Part shown: piece after piece, positions 24,641-32,579 of the stretch
Position numbering within the stretch: the first letter of the stretch is position 1
Layout of the letters: each line of letters starts with the position of its first letter
DNA from: Geopseudomonas aromaticivorans
GTDB taxonomy: Bacteria > Pseudomonadota > Gammaproteobacteria > Pseudomonadales > Pseudomonadaceae
Assembly: GCF_019097855.1 (NCBI RefSeq)
Contig: NZ_JAHRGL010000040.1
Coordinates: forward strand, 186,001 to 250,000
Direction of reading: 5' to 3'
DNA: 64,000 nucleotides
Translations under genes and position numbers: made by a program
Notes under the pieces: generated by a model
What the model saw: only the letters and a program-made list of their open reading frames with translations
The model's database searches: none
Told to the model about the DNA's origin: nothing

Positions 24641-25384
24641 ATGCGGGTAGACGTTCTCAGCCTGTTTCCCGAGATGTTCGGCGCCATCAGCGAATACGGC
24701 ATTACCAGTCGCGCGGTGAAGCAGGGTCTCCTGCAACTGCACTGCTGGAATCCGCGGGACTACACCGAGGACCGCCACCAGACGGTGGACGATCGGCCCT
24801 TCGGCGGTGGCCCCGGCATGGTGATGAAGATCAAGCCGCTGGAGCTGGCCCTGGCATCTGCCAAGACAGCCGCAGGCGGTGCGGCCAAGGTGATCTACCT
24901 GTCGCCGCAAGGACGTCGTCTTGACCAGGCGGCGGTTCGCGAACTGGCGACCGAGGAGCGTTTGATCCTCATTGCCGGGCGTTACGAAGGCATCGACGAA
25001 CGTTTCATCGAGACGCACGTGGATGAGGAATGGTCGATCGGCGATTATGTCTTGTCCGGCGGTGAGCTGCCGGCCATGGTGCTGATCGATGCGGTTACGC
25101 GGTTGCTGCCCGGAGCGTTGGGGCATGCAGATTCCGCCGAGGAGGACTCGTTTACCGATGGCCTGCTCGATTGCCCGCACTACACCCGACCCGAGGTGTG
25201 CGAGGGCAGAAGTGTTCCGCCGGTGCTGCTCAGCGGCAACCACGAACACATCCGGCGCTGGCGTTTGCAGCAGTCCCTGGGACGTACCTGGGAACGACGT
25301 GCCGATCTTCTGGATAGTCGCTCGCTTTCTGGAGAAGAGAAGAAGCTGCTGGAGGAATACATCCGCCAGCGGGACGATAGATAA
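24641..25384 (+). CDS. trmD: tRNA (guanine-37-N1)-methyltransferase
   Basis: TrmD methylates G37 of tRNAs reading CUN, CCN and CGG, preventing +1 frameshifts. It is 247 residues with a SPOUT fold. The trefoil-knot SAM site is visible as [26 protein letters not shown] and [27 protein letters not shown] is the usual N-terminal signature. It is the third gene of the operon, 42 bases before rplS. Confidence 0.98.
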   Translation: MRVDVLSLFPEMFGAISEYGITSRAVKQGLLQLHCWNPRDYTEDRHQTVDDRPFGGGPGMVMKIKPLELALASAKTAAGGAAKVIYLSPQGRRLDQAAVRELATEERLILIAGRYEGIDERFIETHVDEEWSIGDYVLSGGELPAMVLIDAVTRLLPGALGHADSAEEDSFTDGLLDCPHYTRPEVCEGRSVPPVLLSGNHEHIRRWRLQQSLGRTWERRADLLDSRSLSGEEKKLLEEYIRQRDDR

Positions 25385-25426
25385 CGTATCGATGGCAAGT
25401 CCCACGACTTGTCTTTGGAGCACAGC

Positions 25427-25783
25427 ATGAGCAACAAGAACCTGATCATTCAGCAGATCGAAGCTGAGCAGATGACCAAAGCGATCCCGGCCTTCGCCCC
25501 TGGCGACACCGTGATCGTGCAAGTGAAAGTGAAGGAAGGCGACCGCGAGCGTCTGCAGGCCTTCGAAGGCGTGGTTATCGCCAAGCGTAGCCGCGGCCTG
25601 AACAGCGCTTTCACCGTGCGCAAGATCTCCAACGGCTTCGGCGTTGAGCGTACCTTCCAGACCTACAGCCCGCTGGTCGACAGCATCAACGTCAAGCGTC
25701 GCGGTGACGTGCGCAAGGCCAAGCTGTACTACCTCCGCGCGCTGTCCGGTCGTGCTGCACGCATCAAGGAGAAGCTGGTCTAA
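25427..25783 (+). CDS. rplS: 50S ribosomal protein L19
   Basis: L19 sits at the 30S-50S interface and binds 23S rRNA. It is 118 residues, starting [16 protein letters not shown] and containing [20 protein letters not shown] and [17 protein letters not shown] 25427 has GGAG ten bases upstream. It is the last gene of the rpsP operon, closed by a strong terminator. Confidence 0.98.
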   Translation: MSNKNLIIQQIEAEQMTKAIPAFAPGDTVIVQVKVKEGDRERLQAFEGVVIAKRSRGLNSAFTVRKISNGFGVERTFQTYSPLVDSINVKRRGDVRKAKLYYLRALSGRAARIKEKLV

Positions 25784-25801
25784 GACCCGCTTTCCTGCTG
25801 G

Positions 25802-25829
25802 AAAAAGCAGCCTTCGGGCTGCTTTTTTT
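25802..25829 (+). terminator. Terminator of the rpsP-rplS operon
   Basis: AAAAAGCAGCC / GGCTGCTTTTTTT with a TTCG loop, 18 bases after rplS. Confidence 0.95.
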
Positions 25830-25944
25830 GTGCCCGCGATTCGTCCTGCACCGGCTGGCGCGCAGCCAGCGGGCTTCCCGGCGGCTGGCCGTGTGCGCCG
25901 TGCTCGTGCCAGACTGCGCGCTCCCTTGCCGTGGCGATTTTCCC

Positions 25945-26841
25945 ATGCCTGCTCCCGACCATCCGCTGATCGACCGCTTCCTCGAGTCCCTGTGGCTGGA
26001 GAAGGGGCTTGCGCGGCATACCCGTTCCGCCTACGGCAGCGACTTGGCGCTTTTCCAGGGTTGGCTGGTGGAGCGCGGCTTCGATCTGTTGCGCGTTGAT
26101 CGCGAGCTGATTCGCGAGCATCTCGGCTGGCGTCTGGACAACGGCTATCACGCCCGCTCCACGGCGCGGTTGCTGTCCTGCCTGCGCGGTTTCTACCATT
26201 TCTGCACCTTCGAGGGGCTGCTTGCCGAGGACCCGACCCTGCTGGTCTCGCTGCCGCGCCAGGCGCGGGCGGTGCCGAGCTCGCTGAGCGAGGCGGAGGT
26301 CGTGGCGCTGCTGGCGGCGCCGGAGGTGAGCGAGGCGCTCGGCCTGCGTGATCGCGCGATGCTTGAGGTGCTCTACGCCTGCGGCCTGCGGGTCAGCGAA
26401 CTGGTGGCGCTGACCCTCGAGCAGGTCAATCTGCGCCAGGGCGTGGTGCGGGTGTTCGGCAAGGGCGCGCGCGAGCGTCTGGTACCGCTCGGCGAGGAGG
26501 CCGTCGACTGGCTGCTGCGCTACCTGCGCGAGGCGCGCGGCGAGCTGCTGATCGGGCGGCCTAGCGACGTGCTGTTTCCCAGTCTGCGCGGCGAGCAGAT
26601 GACCCGGCAGACCTTCTGGCACCGCATCAAGCTGCATGCGCGCACGGCGGGCATCGACAAGCCGCTGTCGCCGCACACCCTGCGCCATGCCTTCGCCACC
26701 CATCTGCTCAATCACGGCGCCGACCTGCGCGTGGTGCAGATGCTGCTGGGTCACCGCGATCTGTCGACCACGCAGATCTACACTCATGTGGCCCGGGCGC
26801 GCCTGCAGGCCTTGCATGCCGAGCATCATCCGCGCGGCTGA
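25945..26841 (+). CDS. xerD: Site-specific tyrosine recombinase XerD
   Basis: XerD, with XerC, resolves chromosome dimers at dif under FtsK control. It is 298 residues. The N-terminal SAM-like core-binding domain occupies about residues 8-95 and the catalytic domain 110-298. Catalytic residues are in place: Arg in ACGLRVSELV, HxxR as HTLRHAFATHLL, H in LLGHRDLSTT, and nucleophile Y279 in TQIYTHV. ATG 25945 lies where the family begins. It follows the rplS terminator and has its own transcript, possibly with dsbC. Confidence 0.97.
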   Translation: MPAPDHPLIDRFLESLWLEKGLARHTRSAYGSDLALFQGWLVERGFDLLRVDRELIREHLGWRLDNGYHARSTARLLSCLRGFYHFCTFEGLLAEDPTLLVSLPRQARAVPSSLSEAEVVALLAAPEVSEALGLRDRAMLEVLYACGLRVSELVALTLEQVNLRQGVVRVFGKGARERLVPLGEEAVDWLLRYLREARGELLIGRPSDVLFPSLRGEQMTRQTFWHRIKLHARTAGIDKPLSPHTLRHAFATHLLNHGADLRVVQMLLGHRDLSTTQIYTHVARARLQALHAEHHPRG

Positions 26842-26936
26842 TCGTCGGCCTGTGTACCCGCTCCGCAGTCGCGGCGGGCGGGTATGTTAGGCTTTATCAA
26901 TAGTTCAAGCCGCTTCCTCGCGCTCAAGGAGTTTCC

Positions 26937-27677
26937 ATGCGTCTGTTCCGTTTTCTCGCTGCCGCCACGCTCGGGCTGGCCAGTTCCATCGCCCTGGCTG
27001 CCGAGCCCGATCAGGCCATCCGCCAGACCCTGAAGTCGCTGCAGCCCGACCTGCCGATCGAGGCCATCAGCGAAAGCCCTATGCCCGGCCTGTACCAGGT
27101 CCAGCTCAAGGGTGGGCGCCTGCTCTACACTAGTGCCGACGCCCAGTTCGTCCTGCAAGGCTTCCTGTTCCAGGTCAAGGACGGCAAGACCGTCAACCTC
27201 ACCGAGCAGGCCGAGAGCAAGGGGGTGGCCAAGCAGATCAACGCCATCCCGCCGGCCGAGATGGTGGTGTTCCCCGCGGACGAGAAGGCGGCGCAGAAGA
27301 CCCACATCACCGTGTTCACCGACACCGACTGCGGCTACTGCCAGAAGCTGCACAGCGAAGTGGCCGAGCTCAACCGCCGCGGCGTCGAAGTGCGCTACGT
27401 CGCTTTCCCGCGCCAGGGCATCGCCAGCCATGGCTACAACACCCTGGTCAGCGTGTGGTGCGCGAAGGACCGTCGCGCGGCGATGAGCCTGGCCAAGGCG
27501 CGCAAGGACGTGCCTGAAGCCAAGTGTGACAACCCGGTGGCCAAGCAGTACCAGCTCGGCCAGATGATCGGCGTGCAGGGCACTCCGGCCATCGTGCTGG
27601 CCAACGGCCGGATGATCCCCGGCTACCAGCCGGCCCCGCAGCTGGCCGAGGCAGCACTGGCGGCCGCGGCGAAGTGA
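26937..27677 (+). CDS. dsbC: Thiol:disulfide interchange protein DsbC
   Basis: DsbC is the periplasmic disulfide isomerase kept reduced by DsbD. It is 246 residues. The signal peptide (MRLFRFLAAATLGLASSIALA) is followed by the N-terminal dimerisation domain (about 25-90) and a thioredoxin-like domain with active site C132-G-Y-C135. A second cysteine pair (VWCAKD... AKCDNP) and the cis-Pro loop (GVQGTPAIV) match DsbC. The usual neighbours are xerD upstream and hom-thrC downstream. Confidence 0.95.
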   Translation: MRLFRFLAAATLGLASSIALAAEPDQAIRQTLKSLQPDLPIEAISESPMPGLYQVQLKGGRLLYTSADAQFVLQGFLFQVKDGKTVNLTEQAESKGVAKQINAIPPAEMVVFPADEKAAQKTHITVFTDTDCGYCQKLHSEVAELNRRGVEVRYVAFPRQGIASHGYNTLVSVWCAKDRRAAMSLAKARKDVPEAKCDNPVAKQYQLGQMIGVQGTPAIVLANGRMIPGYQPAPQLAEAALAAAAK

Positions 27678-27695
27678 GTGACGGGTTGCTGCTGA

Positions 27696-27724
27696 TTGAC
27701 TAACAATCAAGCGCTTCGTAATGT
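27696..27724 (+). promoter_or_regulatory. Likely promoter of hom-thrC
   Basis: -35 TTGACT (27696-27701), 17-bp spacer, -10 TAATGT (27719-27724), 62 bases before hom. An 8-bp-stem hairpin with a 3-base loop (27739-27757) lies in the predicted leader. Confidence 0.6.
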
Positions 27725-27786
27725 GCGGATCTTTTCATCGGCCGGCATCGCCGGCCGTACTGCGTCGTAATGATGGGGAAACTAGA

Positions 27787-29091
27787 GTGAAACCGGTGAA
27801 AGTAGGTATCTGTGGGTTGGGAACCGTCGGTGGCGGCACCTTCAATGTGCTCAAGCGCAATGCCGAGGAGATTGCCCGCCGTGCCGGGCGCGGCATCGAA
27901 GTGGCGCAGATTGCCGCGCGTGACGCCAACCCGCAATGCGATACCACCGGTACCCCCATCACCGGTGACGTGTTCGAGCTGGTCAGCAACCCGGAAATCG
28001 ACATCGTCATCGAGCTGATCGGCGGCTACACCGTGGCCCGCGAGCTGGTGCTCAAGGCCATCGACAACGGCAAGCACGTGATCACCGCCAACAAGGCGCT
28101 GATTGCCGTGCACGGCAACGAGATCTTCGCCAAGGCCCGCGAGAAAGGCGTCATCGTCGCCTTCGAAGCTGCGGTGGCCGGCGGCATCCCGGTGATCAAG
28201 GCGATCCGCGAAGGTCTGGCCGGCAACCGCATCAACTGGCTGGCCGGCATCATCAACGGCACCGGCAACTTCATCCTCACCGAGATGCGCGAGAAGGGCC
28301 GCACCTTCGACGACGTGCTCAAGGAAGCCCAGGCGCTGGGCTACGCCGAGGCCGATCCGACCTTCGACGTCGAGGGCATCGATGCCGCGCACAAGCTGAC
28401 CATCCTCGCCTCGATCGCCTTCGGCATCCCGCTGCAGTTCGACAAGGCCTACACCGAAGGTATCACGGCGCTGACCACCGCCGACGTCAACTACGCCGAG
28501 GCGCTGGGCTACCGCATCAAGCACCTGGGTGTGGCCCGGCGCACCGAGGCCGGCATCGAACTGCGCGTGCACCCGACGCTGATCCCGGCCGACCGCCTGA
28601 TCGCCAACGTCAACGGCGTGATGAACGCGGTGATGGTCAACGGCGACGCCGTGGGCAGCACCCTGTTCTACGGCGCCGGTGCCGGCATGGAGCCGACCGC
28701 CTCGGCGGTGGTGGCCGACGTGGTCGACGTGGTCCGCGCGCTGACCACCGATCCGGAGAACCGCGTACCGCACCTGGCGTTCCAGCCGGACGCGCTGTCC
28801 GACCACCCGATCCTGCCGATCGAGGCCTGCGAGAGCGCCTACTATCTGCGCATCCAGGCCAAGGACCATCCGGGCGTGCTGGCCCAGGTGGCGACCATCC
28901 TCTCCGCGCGCGGCATCAACATCGAGTCGATCATGCAGAAGGAAGCCGAGGAGCACGACGGCCTGGTGCCGATGATCCTGGTCACCCACCGCGTGCGCGA
29001 GGCGCAGATCAACGACGCCATCGCTGCTCTGGAAGCTCTGGAAGGCGTGGCCGGCCAGGTCGTGCGTATCCGCGTCGAACAACTCAATTAA
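27787..29091 (+). CDS. hom: Homoserine dehydrogenase
   Basis: Hom reduces aspartate semialdehyde to homoserine, the branch to threonine and methionine. It is 434 residues. The Rossmann domain (VGICGLGTVGGGTFNVL) is followed by the catalytic domain (INGTGNFILTEM; EADPTFDVEGIDAAHK with the catalytic Asp/Lys) and a C-terminal ACT domain (about 352-430, HPGVLAQVATILSARGINIESI) for threonine feedback. GTG 27787 was chosen because the family starts (M)KPVKVGICGLG. It is followed 73 bases later by thrC. Confidence 0.97.
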   Translation: MKPVKVGICGLGTVGGGTFNVLKRNAEEIARRAGRGIEVAQIAARDANPQCDTTGTPITGDVFELVSNPEIDIVIELIGGYTVARELVLKAIDNGKHVITANKALIAVHGNEIFAKAREKGVIVAFEAAVAGGIPVIKAIREGLAGNRINWLAGIINGTGNFILTEMREKGRTFDDVLKEAQALGYAEADPTFDVEGIDAAHKLTILASIAFGIPLQFDKAYTEGITALTTADVNYAEALGYRIKHLGVARRTEAGIELRVHPTLIPADRLIANVNGVMNAVMVNGDAVGSTLFYGAGAGMEPTASAVVADVVDVVRALTTDPENRVPHLAFQPDALSDHPILPIEACESAYYLRIQAKDHPGVLAQVATILSARGINIESIMQKEAEEHDGLVPMILVTHRVREAQINDAIAALEALEGVAGQVVRIRVEQLN

Positions 29092-29164
29092 TCCAGGCGG
29101 CCAGCTGCGCGCAGCGTCGTCCGACCTGCCTGCCGCTGGCCGCTCAGACCGAAGGTTTGCCCCC

Positions 29165-30574
29165 ATGCGCTATATCAGTACCCGCGGCCAGGCGCCGGCC
29201 CTCAACTTCGAAGACGTGCTGCTCGCCGGCCTGGCCAGCGACGGCGGCCTCTACGTGCCGGAAAACCTGCCGCGCTTCACCGTCGAGGAGATTGCTTCCT
29301 GGGCCGGCCTGCCGTACCACGAGCTGGCCTTCCGGGTGATGCGCCCGTTCGTAGCCGGCAGCATCGCCGACGCCGACTTCAAGCGCATCCTGGAAGAAAC
29401 CTACGGAGTGTTCGCCCACCAGGCGGTGGCGCCGCTGACTCAGCTAGGCGCCAACGAGTGGGTGCTCGAGCTGTTCCAGGGTCCGACCCTGGCGTTCAAG
29501 GACTTCGCCCTGCAGCTGCTCGGCCGTCTGCTCGATCATGTGCTGGCCAAGCGCAACGAGCGCGTGGTGATCATGGGCGCCACCTCCGGCGACACCGGCT
29601 CGGCCGCCATCGAGGGCTGCAAGGCCTGCGACAACGTCGACATCTTCATCATGCACCCGCACAACCGCGTGTCCGAGGTACAGCGCCGGCAGATGACCAC
29701 CATCCTCGGCGAGAACATCCACAACATCGCCATCGAAGGCAACTTCGACGACTGCCAGGAGATGGTCAAGGCCAGCTTCGCCGACCAGGGCTTCCTCAAG
29801 GGCACCCGGTTGGTGGCGGTCAACTCGATCAACTGGGCGCGGATCATGGCCCAGATCGTCTACTACTTCCACGCCGCCCTGCAGCTCGGCGCGCCGCACC
29901 GTTCGGTGGCCTTCTCGGTGCCGACCGGCAACTTCGGCGACATCTTCGCCGGCTACCTGGCGCGCAACATGGGCCTGCCGATCAACCAGCTGATCGTCGC
30001 CACCAACCGCAACGACATCCTGCACCGCTTCATGTCCGGCAACCGCTACGACAAGGACACCCTGCACGCGTCGCTGTCGCCGTCGATGGACATCATGGTC
30101 TCCTCCAACTTCGAGCGCCTGCTGTTCGACCTGCACGGCCGCAACGGCCTGGCCGTCAGCGCGCTGATGGACGAGTTCAAGGCCACCGGCAAGCTGTCGG
30201 TCGCGGACGACCGCTGGACCGAGGCGCGCCGCCTGTTCGACTCGCTGGCGGTGGACGACGAGGGCACCTGCGCGACCATCGCCGAGGTGCATGCGCAGAC
30301 CGGCTACCTGCTCGACCCGCACACCGCGATCGGCGTCAAGGCCGCCCGCGAGTGCCGCCGCAGCCTGGCGCTGCCGATGGTGGTGCTGGGTACCGCGCAT
30401 CCGGTCAAATTCCCGGAAGCGGTGGAGAAGGCCGGCATCGCGGCCGTACCGCAGCTGCCGCCGCACCTGGCCGACCTGTTCCAGCGCGAGGAGCGCTGCA
30501 CCGTGCTGGCCAACGACCTGAAAACCGTGCAGGACTTCGTCAGCCAGCACGGCAACCGCGGCAAGCCGCTGTAA
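29165..30574 (+). CDS. thrC: Threonine synthase
   Basis: ThrC converts O-phosphohomoserine to threonine with PLP. It is 469 residues, the long class II type. PLP-binding K112 lies in LAFKDFALQLLGR, and the phosphate-binding loop is ATSGDTGSAAIEG. The N-terminal MRYISTRGQAP is typical. It forms a hom-thrC operon closed by a strong terminator. Downstream begins the non-coding DnaA-box region. Confidence 0.97.
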   Translation: MRYISTRGQAPALNFEDVLLAGLASDGGLYVPENLPRFTVEEIASWAGLPYHELAFRVMRPFVAGSIADADFKRILEETYGVFAHQAVAPLTQLGANEWVLELFQGPTLAFKDFALQLLGRLLDHVLAKRNERVVIMGATSGDTGSAAIEGCKACDNVDIFIMHPHNRVSEVQRRQMTTILGENIHNIAIEGNFDDCQEMVKASFADQGFLKGTRLVAVNSINWARIMAQIVYYFHAALQLGAPHRSVAFSVPTGNFGDIFAGYLARNMGLPINQLIVATNRNDILHRFMSGNRYDKDTLHASLSPSMDIMVSSNFERLLFDLHGRNGLAVSALMDEFKATGKLSVADDRWTEARRLFDSLAVDDEGTCATIAEVHAQTGYLLDPHTAIGVKAARECRRSLALPMVVLGTAHPVKFPEAVEKAGIAAVPQLPPHLADLFQREERCTVLANDLKTVQDFVSQHGNRGKPL

Positions 30575-30598
30575 GGCGCTGATCGCGAGTTGTCCACA

Positions 30599-30628
30599 GA
30601 GGGCCGGTTGCGCAAGCAACCGGCCCTC
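30599..30628 (+). terminator. Terminator of hom-thrC
   Basis: Perfect 13-bp stem GAGGGCCGGTTGC / GCAACCGGCCCTC with a GCAA loop, then TTGTTTTT. It starts directly after the first DnaA-box-like 9-mer. Confidence 0.95.
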
Positions 30629-30952
30629 TTGTTTTTCCACAGGAGAACACTGCCCGCAGTCGGGGCCGGTGGGTCCTGGCTGGGGCAGGGTTGCGAAGTT
30701 GTGCACAAAATCTGCGTGCCATTGGCCGCATTGCCGTTCGCCGGCCCTGCATCGTCAGCCGCTTGGCCCTAATAACTAATTCGTTGAAATACAAGCAGAA
30801 AAAAATCTGAGCAAAAAGTAACCAGATTGTCTGCAGGCCATGCATTGCAGGGGGCGGGGCGATCTGTCCGGAATTTGTCCACCCAGTTATCCACAGTAAT
30901 TGTGGATTGAACGCGGCAGGCGGCCTGCCGCCTGGCCGTCCCGGCGGCCCGG

Positions 30953-30958
30953 TATACT
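30953..30958 (+). promoter_or_regulatory. Putative -10 of rmuC
   Basis: TATACT, 28 bases before the rmuC ATG; the -35 position is GC-rich and unconvincing. An inverted repeat ATCCACA-GTAAT-TGTGGAT (30889-30907) lies just upstream. Confidence 0.4.
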
Positions 30959-30986
30959 CGCCGCTATTGCGTTCAGGAGCACCACC

Positions 30987-32465
30987 ATGTCTTTCGAGTT
31001 GTCCAGTCTGTTGCTGGGTCTTGTCGTCGCTGCGCTGCCGGCGGCCGCCCTGCTCTGGCAGCTGCAGCAGCAACGCAGCCTGGCCCAGCAGCAGCTGGGC
31101 CAGCTGGCAGAGCGTTTGAGCGCCAGCGAAAAGGCGCGCGAGGAGCTGGCTGTGCAGCTCGGCCAGGCGCGCAGCGAGACGCAGGGCCAGCAGCGCCTGC
31201 TGTTGACCCTGCAGGGGGAGACTGCGGGCTTGCGCCGCGAGACCCAGCTGCTGACCGTCGAGCGTCAGCGGGCCGCCGAGGCGGCGCAGCAGTGGCAACA
31301 GGAGCGCCAGCAGCGCGAGGAGGAGCTGCGCGACCTGGCCGCCGAGCGGGCGGCGCTGGCGGCGGCCCTGCGCGAGCAGCAGCAGGGCCATCGCCAGCGC
31401 CTGGAAGAGGTGCAGGCGGCGCGCGACGAGCTGCGCGCGCAGTTCGCCGAGTTGGCCGGGAAGATCTTCGACGAGCGCGAGCAGCGCTTTGCCGAGAGCA
31501 GCCAGCAGCGCCTCGGCCAGCTGCTCGACCCGCTGCGCGAGCGCATCCACAGCTTCGAGCAGCGCGTCGAGCAGAGTTATCAACAGGAGGCGCGCGAGCG
31601 CTTCTCGCTGGGCAAGGAGCTGGAGCGCCTGCAGCAGCTCAACCAGCGTCTCGGCGACGAGGCGACCAACCTGACCCGCGCGCTCAAGGGACAGAAGACC
31701 CAGGGCAACTGGGGCGAGCTGGTGCTCGAGCGGGTGCTCGAGCACGCCGGGCTGGAGAAGGGCCGCGAGTACGACACCCAGGTCAGCCTGCGCGGCGCCG
31801 GCGGCGAACGCTTCCAGCCCGACGTGCTGATCCGCCTGCCCGGCGAGCGCCAGGTGGTGGTGGATGCCAAGGTCAGCCTGACCGCCTACCAGCAGTACGT
31901 CGGCGCCGAGGACGAAGGCAGCCGCCAGCAGGCCCTCAAGCAGCACGTGCAGTCGCTGCGCAGCCACCTCAAGGGGCTCTCCGGCAAGGATTACCAGCGC
32001 CTCGAGGGGCTGCACAGCCTGGACTTCGTCCTGCTGTTCGTGCCGCTGGAAGGCGCCTTCGCGACCGCCCTGCAGGCCGAGCCGGGGCTGTTCGAGGAGT
32101 CCTTCGGGCAGAACATCGTGATCGTCAGCCCGACCACCCTGCTGGCCACCCTGCGGGTGATCGACAGCTTGTGGCGCCAGGAGCGGCAGAACCTCAATGC
32201 CCGCGAGATCGCCGAGCGCGCCGGTGCGCTGTACGACAAGTTCGTGCTGTTCGTGCAGGACCTCGACGAGATCGGCAACCGCCTGCAGCAGCTGGACAAG
32301 GCCTACGCCAATGCGCGCAACAAGCTCGTCGCCGGCCGCGGCGACCTGATCTCGCGCAGCGAACAGCTCAAGCTGCTCGGCGCGCGCGCCAGCAAGAGCC
32401 TGCCGGCCGACTGGCTGGAACGCTCGGCGAGCCTGCCGCTGGCGCTGGACGAGGATCCGGCCTGA
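30987..32465 (+). CDS. rmuC: DNA recombination protein RmuC
   Basis: RmuC limits recombination at short inverted repeats and has a predicted PD-(D/E)XK nuclease-like domain. It is 492 residues. An N-terminal membrane anchor (residues 5-25, LSSLLLGLVVAALPAAALLW) is followed by a long Gln/Arg/Glu coiled coil (about 28-200) and the RmuC domain (about 210-470, GNWGELVLERVLEHAGLEKGR, RLPGERQVVVDAKVSL, PLEGAF). ATG 30987 follows CAGGAGC. It is monocistronic and convergent with the MgtC/DUF4010 gene. Confidence 0.95.
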   Translation: MSFELSSLLLGLVVAALPAAALLWQLQQQRSLAQQQLGQLAERLSASEKAREELAVQLGQARSETQGQQRLLLTLQGETAGLRRETQLLTVERQRAAEAAQQWQQERQQREEELRDLAAERAALAAALREQQQGHRQRLEEVQAARDELRAQFAELAGKIFDEREQRFAESSQQRLGQLLDPLRERIHSFEQRVEQSYQQEARERFSLGKELERLQQLNQRLGDEATNLTRALKGQKTQGNWGELVLERVLEHAGLEKGREYDTQVSLRGAGGERFQPDVLIRLPGERQVVVDAKVSLTAYQQYVGAEDEGSRQQALKQHVQSLRSHLKGLSGKDYQRLEGLHSLDFVLLFVPLEGAFATALQAEPGLFEESFGQNIVIVSPTTLLATLRVIDSLWRQERQNLNAREIAERAGALYDKFVLFVQDLDEIGNRLQQLDKAYANARNKLVAGRGDLISRSEQLKLLGARASKSLPADWLERSASLPLALDEDPA

Positions 32466-32473
32466 GCGGCAGC

Positions 32474-32530
32474 GGTGGATAACCCTGCATCCACCCTATG
32501 GAGCACGATGGTGCGTGTGGCGCACCCCAC
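32474..32530. repeat. Inverted repeat and half REP element after rmuC
   Basis: GGTGGAT (32474-32480) pairs with ATCCACC (32489-32495). GGTGCGTGTGGCGCACCCCA... (32510-32530) is one arm of the GTAGGGTGCGCC family found complete at 3652-3715 and 59510-59571. Confidence 0.6.
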
Positions 32531-32579
32531 GGTTCCGCTGTGCGCTCGCTGGAGGGAGTGCCGCGCGTACCGGCAGTGC

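Larger units (their letters stand above)
30575..30986. other. 412-bp non-coding region with DnaA-box-like sites and an IHF-like site
   Basis: No credible gene is present. It holds the thrC terminator and five DnaA-box-like 9-mers: TTGTCCACA (30590-30598), TTTTCCACA (30633-30641), TTGTGCACA (30699-30707, palindromic with the next base), TTGTCCACC (30875-30883) and the consensus TTATCCACA (30887-30895). An AT-rich segment runs about 30769-30832. A near-consensus IHF site lies on the minus strand at 30777-30789 (TTTCAACGAATTA, one mismatch to WATCAANNNNTTR). The rmuC promoter -10 lies at the right end. The arrangement recalls DnaA-titration or reactivation loci, but function is inferred only. 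Confidence 0.5.

Noticed and set aside
30575-30986. Chromosomal replication origin (oriC)
   Set aside because: There is no dnaA, dnaN, rpmH or other origin gene nearby and no 13-mer array; the cluster fits a DnaA-modulating locus better than an origin.
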